From Breoghania sp. (lineage in GTDB: Bacteria; Pseudomonadota; Alphaproteobacteria; Rhizobiales; Stappiaceae): a DNA stretch of 64,000 nt. Below the pieces are notes generated by a model that saw only the letters and a program-made list of their open reading frames with translations, had not been told where the DNA came from and did not search any database. Both the position numbers and the translations under genes were made by a program. Positions 41,905 through 50,532 of this stretch are shown piece after piece (position 1 is the stretch's first letter; each line of letters starts with the position of its first letter). Location: contig NZ_OY771475.1 in the NCBI RefSeq assembly GCF_963674635.1, forward strand, positions 3,410,001-3,474,000, written 5' to 3'.

Positions 41905-42884
41905 GCAGCCTCGCTGTCCGGTTTGCCGTCGGAAAGCGGCGTGTGGCAAAGCGCGTAGCCAAGCTCGGCGCCAGCGCGCGGCGGCTGTTCAAGGCGGCAC
42001 TTGTCGGTTGCGAACTTGCAGCGCGGGGAGAACAGGCACCCGGTCGGGCGGTCGAACTGTCCCGGCACCACGCCCGGAATGGAGGGCAGGTGATCACCTG
42101 TCGCGCGCTCCGGAAGGGCTGCGAGAAGCGCGGACGTGTAGGGATGATGCGGATCGTGGAAGAGACCCTTCACCGGCTGTTGCTCGACTTGTTGTCCCGC
42201 ATATTGCACGACGACGCGGTCAGCGGTTTCCGCCACCACACCCATATCGTGGGTGATCAGCACGAGGCCCATGTCGTTCTCTTCCTTGATCTTCAGCAGA
42301 AGCTCAAGGATCTGGGCCTGAATGGTCACGTCGAGCGCCGTTGTCGGCTCGTCCGCGATCAGAAGCTTGGGATCGCAGGCGATCGCCATGGCGATCATCA
42401 CGCGCTGGTTCATGCCGCCGGAAAGCTGATGCGGGAAGGCGGAGATCCGGCGCTCGGGCGCGGGAATGCCGACGAGCCGCAGAAGCTCGATCGCGCGGTT
42501 CTTGCGCTCCGAACGGCTCAGGTCCGTGTGCATCTTCAGCGTTTCGGTGATCTGATATCCGACCGTGAAACACGGATTGAGGCTCGTGGTCGGCTCCTGG
42601 AAGATCATCGAAATGTCGCGGCCGATGATCTTGCGCTTTTCCTTGCCGGGCATGGACAACATGTCCCGGCCCTGAAAGGTCATGTGATCGGCGGTGACAT
42701 GGGCGGTCCAGGGCAGAAGGCCCATGACTGCCAGCATGGAGACCGACTTGCCCGATCCGGACTCGCCCACGATCGCGACGACTTCGCCGGGATTGACGGT
42801 CAGCGAGACCTTGTCGACGGCGCGGAAAACGCCGTTCAGCGTCTCGAACTCGACGCTCAGGTTTGAAAAATCGAGGAGGGACAT
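41901..42884 (-). CDS. dppD: Peptide ABC transporter ATP-binding protein DppD
   Basis: Partner ATPase to DppF, 327 residues. Walker A GESGSGKSVS (about 40-49), Q-loop IFQEPTTSLNP, signature LSGGMNQRVMIAMAI, Walker B LLIADEPTTALD, switch His in ITHDMGV. The C-terminal GCLFSPRCKFATDKC Cys motif matches the DppD family. ATG 42884 was chosen because GAGG lies 8 nt upstream; GTG 42890 overlaps the dppC stop and is possible. The Met in the signature motif (SGGMNQR) is usual for this subfamily. Confidence 0.93.
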   Translation of the reverse strand: MSLLDFSNLSVEFETLNGVFRAVDKVSLTVNPGEVVAIVGESGSGKSVSMLAVMGLLPWTAHVTADHMTFQGRDMLSMPGKEKRKIIGRDISMIFQEPTTSLNPCFTVGYQITETLKMHTDLSRSERKNRAIELLRLVGIPAPERRISAFPHQLSGGMNQRVMIAMAIACDPKLLIADEPTTALDVTIQAQILELLLKIKEENDMGLVLITHDMGVVAETADRVVVQYAGQQVEQQPVKGLFHDPHHPYTSALLAALPERATGDHLPSIPGVVPGQFDRPTGCLFSPRCKFATDKCRLEQPPRAGAELGYALCHTPLSDGKPDSEAA

Positions 42885-42886
42885 GG

Positions 42887-43798
42887 TCACGACCTCTTCA
42901 GCTTGGGATCGAGCGCGTCACGCAGACCGTCGCCGAACAGGTTGATGGCGAGCACGGTCAGCAGGATGGCGATGCCGGGGAAGGTGACGACCCACCATGC
43001 GCGCAGAATGAACTCACGGGCCTCGGCCAGCATCGTGCCCCACTCCGGGGTGGGCGGTTGTGCGCCGACGCCCAGGAAGCCGAGGGCGGCCGCGTCGAGG
43101 ATCGCGGTGGAGAAGGACAGGGCCGCCTGAACGATGAGCGGTGCCATGCAGTTCGGCAGCACGGTGACCAGCATCAGGCGCAGGCCCTTCACGCCGGAAA
43201 CGCGCGCCGCCATCACGTAGTCGCGCGACATCTCGCTCATCACCGCGGCACGCGTGAGGCGGACGTAATGCGGCTGCTGGACAATGGCGATGGCGATCAT
43301 CGCGTTGGTCAGAGACGGGCCGAGAATGGCGACCAGCACGAGGGCCAGAAGCAGGCTGGGAAAGGACAGGATGATGTCCATGACGCGCATGATTAGCGTG
43401 TCGACCCAACCGCGCATCGCGCCAGCCAGAAGGCCGAAGCAGATGCCGGCGATCAGCGCGATGGAGACCACCACGCAGCCGATGAACAGCGAGTAGCGGC
43501 TGCCATAGATCAGACGGGAAAGAATGTCCCGGCCCACGGCGTCGGTGCCGAGCAGGAAGCGGGCGTCGCCGCCTTCGGTCCAGGACGGGGGAACCAGAAG
43601 CGCATCGCGGTACTGCACGGAAGCGCCGTGCGGAGCGACGTAGTTTGCAAAGAGGGCAATGATGATGATTGCCAGGAAGAAGAACAGACCTGCGACCGCT
43701 CCACGGTTGGTGGAGAAGTACTGCCAGAACTCCTTCAGCAGCGCGATGCGGCCCGTGGCACGCTCCGGCTGCGAGGTGGTGAGGGTCGTTTCCGACAT
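42887..43798 (-). CDS. dppC: Peptide ABC transporter permease DppC
   Basis: Inner-membrane permease of 303 residues. An N-terminal OppC_N helix (AVAGLFFFLAIIIIALFANYVAP, about 33-55) is followed by five helices of the BPD-type permease domain. GTDAVGRDILSRLIYGSR (about 97-114) and the EAA loop region around AARVSGVKGLRLMLVTVLPN are characteristic. It lies 3 nt after dppB and contacts dppD by 4-nt overlap with the GTG alternative. Confidence 0.93.
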   Translation of the reverse strand: MSETTLTTSQPERATGRIALLKEFWQYFSTNRGAVAGLFFFLAIIIIALFANYVAPHGASVQYRDALLVPPSWTEGGDARFLLGTDAVGRDILSRLIYGSRYSLFIGCVVVSIALIAGICFGLLAGAMRGWVDTLIMRVMDIILSFPSLLLALVLVAILGPSLTNAMIAIAIVQQPHYVRLTRAAVMSEMSRDYVMAARVSGVKGLRLMLVTVLPNCMAPLIVQAALSFSTAILDAAALGFLGVGAQPPTPEWGTMLAEAREFILRAWWVVTFPGIAILLTVLAINLFGDGLRDALDPKLKRS

Positions 43799-43801
43799 GG
43801 C

Positions 43802-44812
43802 TTACCTCGTGTGCCGGATTTTCGGGTTGATCAGACCGTAGGTCACATCGACCAGCAGATTGACCAGCATGATGATCACCGCGATGAGCAGAAGGCCGCC
43901 CTGCACGGAGGGGTAATCCCGGCGGAAGATGGAATCGATCATCCACTTGCCGATACCCGGCCACGAGAAGATCGTCTCGGTCAGGATTGCACCGGCAAAG
44001 AGCACGCCGATCTGCAGGCCGATCACGGTGATGACCGGGATCATGGCGTTGCGAAGCGCATGCAGGCCGATGACACGCCGCGGCGGCAGGCCCTTGGCCC
44101 GCGCGGTGCGGACATAGTCCTCGTCGAGAACTTCCAGCATGGCGGAGCGCGTCTGGCGCGCGATCACGGCGAGCGGGATGGTGCCCAGCACGATGGTGGG
44201 CAGGATCAGGTGGCTGACCGCGGAGGTGAAGGCGCCGGGTTCACCGGACAACAGGCTGTCGATGAGCATGAAGCCGGTTACCGAATCAAAATAGTAGAGC
44301 AGCGAGATGCGACCTGAGACCGGGGTCCAGCCCAATGTGCCGGAAACCAGAATGATCAGCAGCAGGCCCCACCAGAAGATCGGCATGGAATACCCGACAA
44401 GCGCGGTGGTCATGACGGCGTGATCGGGGGTCTTGCCACGATAAAGCGCGGCGATGACACCGGCCGGCAGTCCGATGACCACGGCGAAGATGATCGCGCA
44501 AAGCGAGAGTTCCACCGTTGCCGGGAACAGGGAGAAGAATTCATTCAACACGGGACGGCGGGTGGAAATGGAAACGCCGAGGTCACCGTGAAAGATCCCG
44601 ACAAGGTAGTCGAGATATTGTTGCCACAATGGTTGGTCAAAGCCGTATTGGTGCAACAGCTTGGCGTAGCGGTCCGGGGTCAAGCCACGCTCGCCCGCAA
44701 GCAGCAAGACCGGATCACCCGGCAGCAACCTGATGAAAAGAAACGAAATTATGGTCACGCCGATAAACGTCGGTATCAGCAGACCGATCTTATTGAGGAT
44801 CAGACGAAGCAT
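43802..44812 (-). CDS. dppB: Peptide ABC transporter permease DppB
   Basis: Inner-membrane permease of 336 residues with six helices. The N-terminus MLRLILNKIGLLIPTFIGVTIISF and PGDPVLLLAGERG (about 36-48) are typical of DppB/OppB, and the EAA loop contains TARAKGLPPRRVIGLHALRNA. ATG 44812 is the conserved start; upstream in-frame codons look untranslated. It is separated from dppA by about 100 bp that include a strong hairpin. Confidence 0.93.
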   Translation of the reverse strand: MLRLILNKIGLLIPTFIGVTIISFLFIRLLPGDPVLLLAGERGLTPDRYAKLLHQYGFDQPLWQQYLDYLVGIFHGDLGVSISTRRPVLNEFFSLFPATVELSLCAIIFAVVIGLPAGVIAALYRGKTPDHAVMTTALVGYSMPIFWWGLLLIILVSGTLGWTPVSGRISLLYYFDSVTGFMLIDSLLSGEPGAFTSAVSHLILPTIVLGTIPLAVIARQTRSAMLEVLDEDYVRTARAKGLPPRRVIGLHALRNAMIPVITVIGLQIGVLFAGAILTETIFSWPGIGKWMIDSIFRRDYPSVQGGLLLIAVIIMLVNLLVDVTYGLINPKIRHTR

Positions 44813-44862
44813 GGGGTAACCGATGAACTCTTGGTCCTGCCGTGGCCAGTCAGGCACGGGAA

Positions 44863-44888
44863 ATCCCGGCCGTATACACGACCGGGAT
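44863..44888 (-). other. Intercistronic hairpin between dppA and dppB
   Basis: On the minus strand ATCCCGG, then T-CGT, a GTAT loop, ACG-G and CCGGGAT form an 11-bp stem with one G-U pair, 26 nt after the dppA stop. Hairpins in this place commonly protect the receptor mRNA from 3' decay or terminate part of transcription, so that the receptor outnumbers the permease. There is no T-run, so stabilisation is more likely than termination. Confidence 0.7.
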
Positions 44889-44914
44889 CAATTTGTTAAC
44901 GGGTCTTTTACAAC

Positions 44915-46510
44915 CTACTTCAGGTCGACGTCGTCGAAGCGGTGGTAACCCAGCGGGTCCTGCACGAAGCCGGTCACGTTCTTGGCAACGGGCATGAAGA
45001 CGGTAGAGTGGGCAATGGTCGCCCACGGCGCCTGCTCCTTGAAGACAACCTGCGCCTCTTCATAGAGCTTTGTACGCTCAGCAATGTCAGACGTGATCTT
45101 GGCCTTCTGGATCAGGTCCTCAAACGGCTTATAGCACCACTGCGAGCGGTTTGAACCACCCACACCGTCGCAGCCGAGCAGGACGGCAAGAAAATTGTCC
45201 GGATCGCCGTTGTCGCCGGTCCAGCCGAGCAGCGCCGCACCGTCACGCTTCACGTCGGAAGAGCGCTTGAGGTACTCGCCCCATTCATAGGACACGATCT
45301 CGACCTTGACGCCGACCTTGGCGAAATCGGACTGGATCAGTTCGGCCATGCGACGCGCATTCGGGTTGTAGGGGCGCTGCACCGGCATCGCCCAGACCTT
45401 CATGGACAGATCCTTGACGCCAGCTTCCTCGAGCATCTTCTTGGAGGCTTCCGGATCGTACGGATCGTCCTTCACGGCGTCATTGTAGGACCACATGGTC
45501 GGCGGGATCGGGTTCTTGGCCGCCTGGCCGGAGCCCTGGAACACGGCGTCGAGAATGGCCTGCTTGTTGATGGCCATGTTCAGCGCCTTGCGGACCTTCG
45601 GATTGTCGAAGGGGGGCATCTGCGTGTTGTAGGCCATGTAGCCGACGTTGAGGCCGGCCTTTTCCATCAGGTTGATGGAGTCATCGGCCTTCATGGCTTC
45701 CAGATCGGCCGGGTTCGGATAGGCCATGATCTGGCATTCACCCGCCTTCAGCTTCTCGTAACGCACGGAGGCGTCCGGAGTGATGGCGAAGATCAGATTG
45801 TCGATGGCTTCCTTGCCCTTCCAGTAGTCCGGGTTCGCCTTGTAGCGAATGACCGCGTCCTTCTGGTAGGCGACATACTGGAACGGGCCGGTTCCCAACG
45901 GCACCTGGTTCAGCATTTCCGGCTTGCCTTCGGCTTCCAGCTTGTCGGCATATTCCTTCGACACGATCGACGCGAAGTCCATCGCGAGGTTCGCGAGCAT
46001 CGGAGCTTCGGGGCGGTTCAGGACGAACTTCACCGTGAGGTCGTCAACCTTCTCGATCTTCTCGATCAGGTCCGGCATGGACATGCCGTTGAAATACTCC
46101 CAGGAGCCGTTCGAATAGTCGAACCAGGTTCCTTTGGTGGCAGCCTGACGCTCGAACGAGAAAATCACGTCGTCGGCGTTCAGCTCGCGGGTCGGGGTGA
46201 AGAAATCCGTGGTCTGGAATTTCACGCCCTTGCGAAGGTGGAAGGTGTATTCCTTGCCGTCAGGCGAAATGTCCCAGCTTTCCGCGAGGCCCGGTTCGAT
46301 CTCCGTACCGCCGTGCTTGAATTCGACAAGACGGTTGTAGACGGCGCGACCGGAGGCATCGAAGGTCGTGCCAGCGGTATAGAGGGCCGGATCAAAGCCT
46401 TCGGGGCTGCCTTCCGAGCAATAGACAAGTGTCTTTGCCATGGCCGGTGCGGCAAGGAGCATCGCAACGGACGCGACCGCTCCGAAGCGCATCGTCTTCT
46501 TTAGTAACAT
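44915..46510 (-). CDS. dppA: Periplasmic peptide-binding protein DppA
   Basis: Solute receptor of the importer, 531 residues, SBP family 5. A Sec signal peptide (KTMRFGAVASVAMLLAAPAMA) precedes the mature start KTLVYCSEGSPEGFDPALYTAG, a typical DppA N-terminus that includes the conserved Cys. Further signatures are YTFHLRKGVKFQTTDFF, GTGPFQYVAYQKD and AWATIAHSTVFMPVAKNV. ATG 46510 has AGAGGAA upstream. Dipeptide specificity is expected by family; some members carry heme or 5-aminolevulinate. First gene of the operon. Confidence 0.94.
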   Translation of the reverse strand: MLLKKTMRFGAVASVAMLLAAPAMAKTLVYCSEGSPEGFDPALYTAGTTFDASGRAVYNRLVEFKHGGTEIEPGLAESWDISPDGKEYTFHLRKGVKFQTTDFFTPTRELNADDVIFSFERQAATKGTWFDYSNGSWEYFNGMSMPDLIEKIEKVDDLTVKFVLNRPEAPMLANLAMDFASIVSKEYADKLEAEGKPEMLNQVPLGTGPFQYVAYQKDAVIRYKANPDYWKGKEAIDNLIFAITPDASVRYEKLKAGECQIMAYPNPADLEAMKADDSINLMEKAGLNVGYMAYNTQMPPFDNPKVRKALNMAINKQAILDAVFQGSGQAAKNPIPPTMWSYNDAVKDDPYDPEASKKMLEEAGVKDLSMKVWAMPVQRPYNPNARRMAELIQSDFAKVGVKVEIVSYEWGEYLKRSSDVKRDGAALLGWTGDNGDPDNFLAVLLGCDGVGGSNRSQWCYKPFEDLIQKAKITSDIAERTKLYEEAQVVFKEQAPWATIAHSTVFMPVAKNVTGFVQDPLGYHRFDDVDLK

Positions 46511-46618
46511 GACTGTTCCTCTCTTCTGAAAATACCGGAAAAATATTCCCGCCACCTCCATTGGCGCAAGGGGGGAATGGACGGTATTCAGGAGGGGGAT
46601 CACACCTCTTTTGCGAGC

Positions 46619-46647
46619 AAAACACAAGCATCAATACTGATGCGGTC
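46619..46647 (-). promoter_or_regulatory. Candidate dppA promoter with embedded palindrome
   Basis: On the minus strand TTGACC (46647-46642) and TGTGTT (46624-46619) are 17 bp apart. The spacer begins with GCATCA-GTAT-TGATGC (46641-46626), a palindrome with perfect 6-bp arms. The -10 hexamer is poor, so an activator or a different start site is possible. The palindrome is the more solid observation. Confidence 0.4.
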
Positions 46648-46755
46648 AAGGCTTTTTGACGCAATAGGCGGATGCTGTCGCGCAGCGAAAAGGATAACCT
46701 TCCCGACAGGCAACAGGCTGGTCAGCTGACCTCATTCTCTTTGCGAAGTATATAT

Positions 46756-47307
46756 TCAGGCGGAGAAGCCGCCTGTATCGAGATAGACCTGCTCTTCGGG
46801 GGTCGTCATGCGTCCCAGCGCGGGGTTGCGGTGCGGAAAGCGCCCGAAGCGCCGGATGACATCCATATGTATAAGTGCATATAGGTAGCCTTCTTGTTCC
46901 CCAAGTTGTCGAAACAGATCAACACTCGTCTGCTGGGCTTCGATGTCTTCCGCGTGTTCGAAGGGCAGGAAAAAGAATAGCCGGGCCTTCTTGGGAAAGG
47001 CCCTGTGGAAACCGTGGGAAAGTGACATGCGCGCAATCTGGAGCGCCTTGGCGTCACTGGCGAAGGCGCGCGGATCATCGCGAAAGAGGTTGCGGGGGAA
47101 CTGGTCGAGCAGGAGAAGGAGGGCGAGTGTCCCGTGCGGGGTCTCCGCCCAGCTGTCGAAGCCGCCTTCGGCCGCAATGCGCTGGATATCCGAAAAGCGC
47201 TCGGCGATTTCCGCGTCAAAGGCATCATCGCGGGCGAACCATTTCTCAGGCCCCGCCTGCCACCAGAAATCGAGGATCTCGTACGGATCTGCAAAACTCG
47301 TGGACAT
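46756..47307 (-). CDS. DUF924 protein
   Basis: A 183-residue all-helical protein of the DUF924 family, with unknown function. Typical features are ILDFWWQAGPEKWFARDDAFD (about 11-31), LLLDQFPRNLFRDDPRAFASD and FFFLPFEHAEDIEAQQTSV; the fold resembles TPR-like helical bundles. ATG 47307 follows GGGAGG. It stands between the dpp operon and a divergent TusA-like gene. Confidence 0.87.
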   Translation of the reverse strand: MSTSFADPYEILDFWWQAGPEKWFARDDAFDAEIAERFSDIQRIAAEGGFDSWAETPHGTLALLLLLDQFPRNLFRDDPRAFASDAKALQIARMSLSHGFHRAFPKKARLFFFLPFEHAEDIEAQQTSVDLFRQLGEQEGYLYALIHMDVIRRFGRFPHRNPALGRMTTPEEQVYLDTGGFSA

Positions 47308-47492
47308 CGGATCCTCCCGCAAACCGTTTGTCGTCAGGCAGTTCCGGGCAGTTCAACGCGAACCCCGCCGCAACCCGTCCCAGCCTGTCCGCTTTGTTCG
47401 CCTTGTGCAACCGTCTTGAGGACAGGCCCCCTTCGGGGAGCCTGCGGGCAAAATGTCTTTGCGCGCGCGACGCGACGTGCTTTTTTCCCGCC

Positions 47493-47807
47493 ATGACATC
47501 GCAGCGATCATCTACGGACACCGCCAACGCTTTGCCTGCCACTGCCCCCCTGCCCAGGGATGGCGACGGAGAGGGGCCGGCCATTTCGCGCGAGCTGGAT
47601 CTGCGCGGGCTGAATTGTCCCATGCCCGTTCTCAAGACCGCAAAGGCGCTTCAGGGCGTGGAGGCAGGCGAACGGATCGCGGTGCTGGCCAGCGATCCGC
47701 TTGCCGGGCTCGACATTCCTCATTTCTGCAATGAGCAAGGCCATGTGCTGGAGGATAGCGCCCGTGAAGATGGCTGGATGCGTTTCGTGATCCGCAAGGG
47801 CGCCTGA
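47493..47807 (+). CDS. TusA/SirA-like sulfur carrier protein
   Basis: A 104-residue protein with a TusA-type domain from about residue 34. It includes LDLRGLNCPMPVLKTAKAL with the CPxP cysteine that carries persulfide sulfur in TusA, and it ends with a beta strand WMRFVIRKG. In E. coli TusA relays sulfur to tRNA thiolation and other acceptors. The first 33 residues are a polar extension. ATG 47493 lacks a clear ribosome-binding site, so a slightly different start is possible. No tus or desulfurase gene adjoins it. Confidence 0.83.
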   Translation: MTSQRSSTDTANALPATAPLPRDGDGEGPAISRELDLRGLNCPMPVLKTAKALQGVEAGERIAVLASDPLAGLDIPHFCNEQGHVLEDSAREDGWMRFVIRKGA

Positions 47808-47842
47808 TCGCGGTTTGGCGCCGCGCCGCCGGGAGCCTGATG

Positions 47843-48148
47843 TCAGGTTGTGGCGGCGATGGCCTCCATGGCTTCGGCCAGAGCGATGTCGCGGGCGGTT
47901 ACGCCGCCAGCGTCATGGGTGGAGAGGGTGACCTCGACCTTGTTGTAGACGTTGGTCCATTCCGGGTGGTGATCGTGTTTTTCCGCGACCAGCGCCACAC
48001 GCGCCATGAAGCCGAAGGCCTCATTGAAATCGGCGAAGCGAAACGTCCGGGTCATGGCGTCACGGCCATCGGGCGTGGTCCAGCCGTCCAGCCGGGCCAG
48101 GGCGGCGTCGCGCTCGGCCGGGGTCAGCACTTGCGGTTTTTCAGTCAT
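47843..48148 (-). CDS. phhB: Pterin-4a-carbinolamine dehydratase
   Basis: A 101-residue enzyme that dehydrates 4a-hydroxytetrahydropterin, regenerating pterin cofactor for aromatic amino acid hydroxylases. The family motif is seen as AEKHDHHPEWTNVYNKVEV with the three catalytic-region histidines, followed by STHDAGGVTARD. ATG 48148 has GGAGGAC about 8 nt upstream; longer readings are not conserved. No phenylalanine hydroxylase gene is in the window, so its partner is encoded elsewhere or it has another role. Confidence 0.93.
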   Translation of the reverse strand: MTEKPQVLTPAERDAALARLDGWTTPDGRDAMTRTFRFADFNEAFGFMARVALVAEKHDHHPEWTNVYNKVEVTLSTHDAGGVTARDIALAEAMEAIAATT

Positions 48149-48275
48149 GAGACATGTCCTCCCTCGCGCTCTCAATGTCAGAGTCATTCGGTGATCTAGA
48201 GGGCTCTTGCCAGATCTCCACCACACAGGCTCGTCATGCGAGGGAGGAAACGTCCCCGGATCGGACCATGACGGA

Positions 48276-49448
48276 TCAGATCACGACCTTTTCAAAGAGC
48301 GGGCGATTTTGCGCAATGCGCTCATAGCCGAAGATGGAAAGATCGAGGCTCTCATAACGGCCAAGCGCGATCCATTCGGCAATGGCGCGGCCGACCGCGG
48401 GGGCCTGTTGCAGGCCGTGGCCGGAAAAGCCGTTCGCGAAGAGAAAGTTCGCGATTTCCGGGTGAGGGCCGATAACCGCGTTCTGGTCGAGCGTGTTGTA
48501 ATCGTAATGTCCGGCCCAGGCGGGGCCTGGTCGGATCGCCTCGAAGGCGGGCACACGATGGGCAAGCGCGGGCCAGATAGTCTCTTCGAATAGCGACCAA
48601 TCGGGATCGAAATCGTCGTCGGCGGCACGCGGATCGTTCTCGGCGGCCGGGGAGACGCCGCAAATGAAGGTCTCGCCTTCCGGGCGCACATAGACGCCGG
48701 ATGTGTCGACCATCAGGGGCAGTCCGGGCGCGGCGTCCTTGCAGCGGAAGGTGAAGACCGAGCGCTTGCGCGGCTCCACCGGCAGGTCGATATCCGCAAG
48801 GGCTGCCACATCGCCCGCAGAGGGCCCGGCCGCGTTGACCAGGGTGCCGCAGGCTATGGTTTCGCCGGAGGCCAGCGTTGCGCCGGTCATCCGGTTGTCC
48901 TCGCGGGTGAGGCCGACGACCGTGTCGGTGAGAATTTCCACGCCATCTTCCCGGCAGGCCTTGCGCAAGAGCGCAAGCAGCAGATGCGCGTCGAACCAGC
49001 CTTCGCCGCTGCGGCCCCAGGCGCCTGCCGCCAGGCCTTCCGTATTGAGCCAGGGAAACCGTGCGAGCAGATCCTGCGGATCGTCAAGCGCGATATCGGC
49101 GCCTTCCGCGCACTGGACCTCGTGGTTTTCACGCAGGATCTCGGCTCCGGCCTCGCCCGCCAGAACCAGATAACCCCCTTCCTTGAAGCCGATATCTGCA
49201 TCGGCGCCGAAGCGGTCCTTCAGGGCGCGGAAGAAGTCGCGGCCATAAAGCGACAGACGGACATTTTCCGGGGTGGAGAACTGCTGGCGGATGGAGGCCG
49301 CGGACAAGGTGGTGGCGGCCCGCGCATAAGCGGGGTCACGCTCCACGACGGTGACGGTTCCCTGGAAATTCAGGTCACGCTTGAGGAAATGGGCGATGGA
49401 CAAGCCGACGGCGGCGCCGCCGACGATACAGACGTCGCGAACGAGCAC
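48276..49448 (-). CDS. FAD-dependent DAO-type oxidoreductase
   Basis: A 390-residue flavoprotein of the D-amino-acid oxidase / sarcosine oxidase superfamily, related to FOXRED1-like and glycine-oxidase-type enzymes. The N-terminal dinucleotide fold is VCIVGGAAVGLSIAHFL (about 5-21), and the C-terminal FAD contact is LFANGFSGHGLQQAPAVGRAIAEW (about 345-368). It probably oxidises a secondary or D-amine using oxygen or a quinone. GTG 49448 was chosen because GGAGG lies 9 nt upstream; the longer frame does not resemble the family. It is probably cotranscribed with the PAP2 gene. Confidence 0.88.
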   Translation of the reverse strand: MLVRDVCIVGGAAVGLSIAHFLKRDLNFQGTVTVVERDPAYARAATTLSAASIRQQFSTPENVRLSLYGRDFFRALKDRFGADADIGFKEGGYLVLAGEAGAEILRENHEVQCAEGADIALDDPQDLLARFPWLNTEGLAAGAWGRSGEGWFDAHLLLALLRKACREDGVEILTDTVVGLTREDNRMTGATLASGETIACGTLVNAAGPSAGDVAALADIDLPVEPRKRSVFTFRCKDAAPGLPLMVDTSGVYVRPEGETFICGVSPAAENDPRAADDDFDPDWSLFEETIWPALAHRVPAFEAIRPGPAWAGHYDYNTLDQNAVIGPHPEIANFLFANGFSGHGLQQAPAVGRAIAEWIALGRYESLDLSIFGYERIAQNRPLFEKVVI

Positions 49449-49482
49449 GGGAAGAACCTCCGGATGAAAAGGTGAAGTCTTG

Positions 49483-50346
49483 TTATTCAGTCTTTTTGTG
49501 TGCGCGTTTGAACCGGCGCACGCGGGCATCGAGATAGGCAAATCGGTCCTGCAAGGAAAAACCGATCCGTGAGAAGGCAGCATCGAGCGAAGATGGCGTC
49601 ACCCATGCGGGCTGCCAGATGAAGAACAGATGGTAGAACAGGGCGATGAGGAGCCCGTTCAGTGTCCAGGCGAGCACCGTGTCTGACAGGAAATGCCCGC
49701 CAAAGGCCACGCGATTAACGGAAACCAGCACGCCGATCGTTGCCGTTGCCCACAAGGCGGGCTTGCGCCAGGCAAGCGGCAGAACCAGCGCCAGAGCCAG
49801 AAGCCAGGCGCCCGATGATCCTTCTCCGGAAACGAAGGAGCAGTTGGACTTGCAGTGGTCGGTGAAGCGCCAGACGTCGACATAGGGCAAGTCGCCGCCA
49901 AAAACGTCGACATTGCGCGGGCGCGGGCGACCGGAATGGGCTTTCAGGATGCCGTTTGCCAGCAGGCCGGGGCCCAGCGCAAGGGTGATCAGCAGGAAGA
50001 GCGGTTTTCCCAGCGGGACCAGCGGCGGCTGTTCGGGCCAGATGACCTTGACGACCAGGATCAGGACACTGCCGAGCGCGATCAGCCACACCAGATAGGG
50101 GCCAAGCGAGCGCAGGCGTTTCAGGACTTCGTTGCTTGCGGCGGGAAAATTGCCGGAAGCGGGATCGAAGAACAGGCCGGAGACCCACAGGTCGACGCCG
50201 GGGAAAAGCAGGAAGAAGCCGCTCGCGATGACCGTCGCACAAATCAGGCTGACGACCGGATGGCGTGGGGCGGCCCTGGCGATGCTGCGCAGGTGAGACA
50301 CGGCCCGCATCAGGGTCGGGCTGTCTTTTTCGGGGTCGGACATCAT
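49483..50346 (-). CDS. PAP2-family membrane phosphatase
   Basis: A 287-residue inner-membrane phosphatase with about six helices. The PAP2 signature appears as KAHSGRPRPRNV (about 135-146), a second segment CSFVSGEGSSG (about 168-178) and a third VNRVAFGGHFLSDT (about 208-221). Substrates of the family include undecaprenyl diphosphate, phosphatidate and lipid A phosphates. The second motif has SGE where classical members have SGH, a variant I have seen described in alphaproteobacterial PAP2 proteins. The remaining catalytic His and Arg are present. The substrate is open. Confidence 0.88.
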   Translation of the reverse strand: MMSDPEKDSPTLMRAVSHLRSIARAAPRHPVVSLICATVIASGFFLLFPGVDLWVSGLFFDPASGNFPAASNEVLKRLRSLGPYLVWLIALGSVLILVVKVIWPEQPPLVPLGKPLFLLITLALGPGLLANGILKAHSGRPRPRNVDVFGGDLPYVDVWRFTDHCKSNCSFVSGEGSSGAWLLALALVLPLAWRKPALWATATIGVLVSVNRVAFGGHFLSDTVLAWTLNGLLIALFYHLFFIWQPAWVTPSSLDAAFSRIGFSLQDRFAYLDARVRRFKRAHKKTE

Positions 50347-50532
50347 TCGGGCCGGCAGCTGTGTGCGTCTTGCTCCGGGAAATTCCCGGTCGCATCTCGG
50401 TGGAACAGCGCACAGTCAATCTATGTTCGTGCTGCGATGCAAGACCTTGTTCGTCGGCGAAGCCGTGGCCGCGTCTCTGGACCGGGAGGCCTCATGGTGA
50501 AATAGTCTGGCCGCTTCGCAGGGGAGAAGAGA

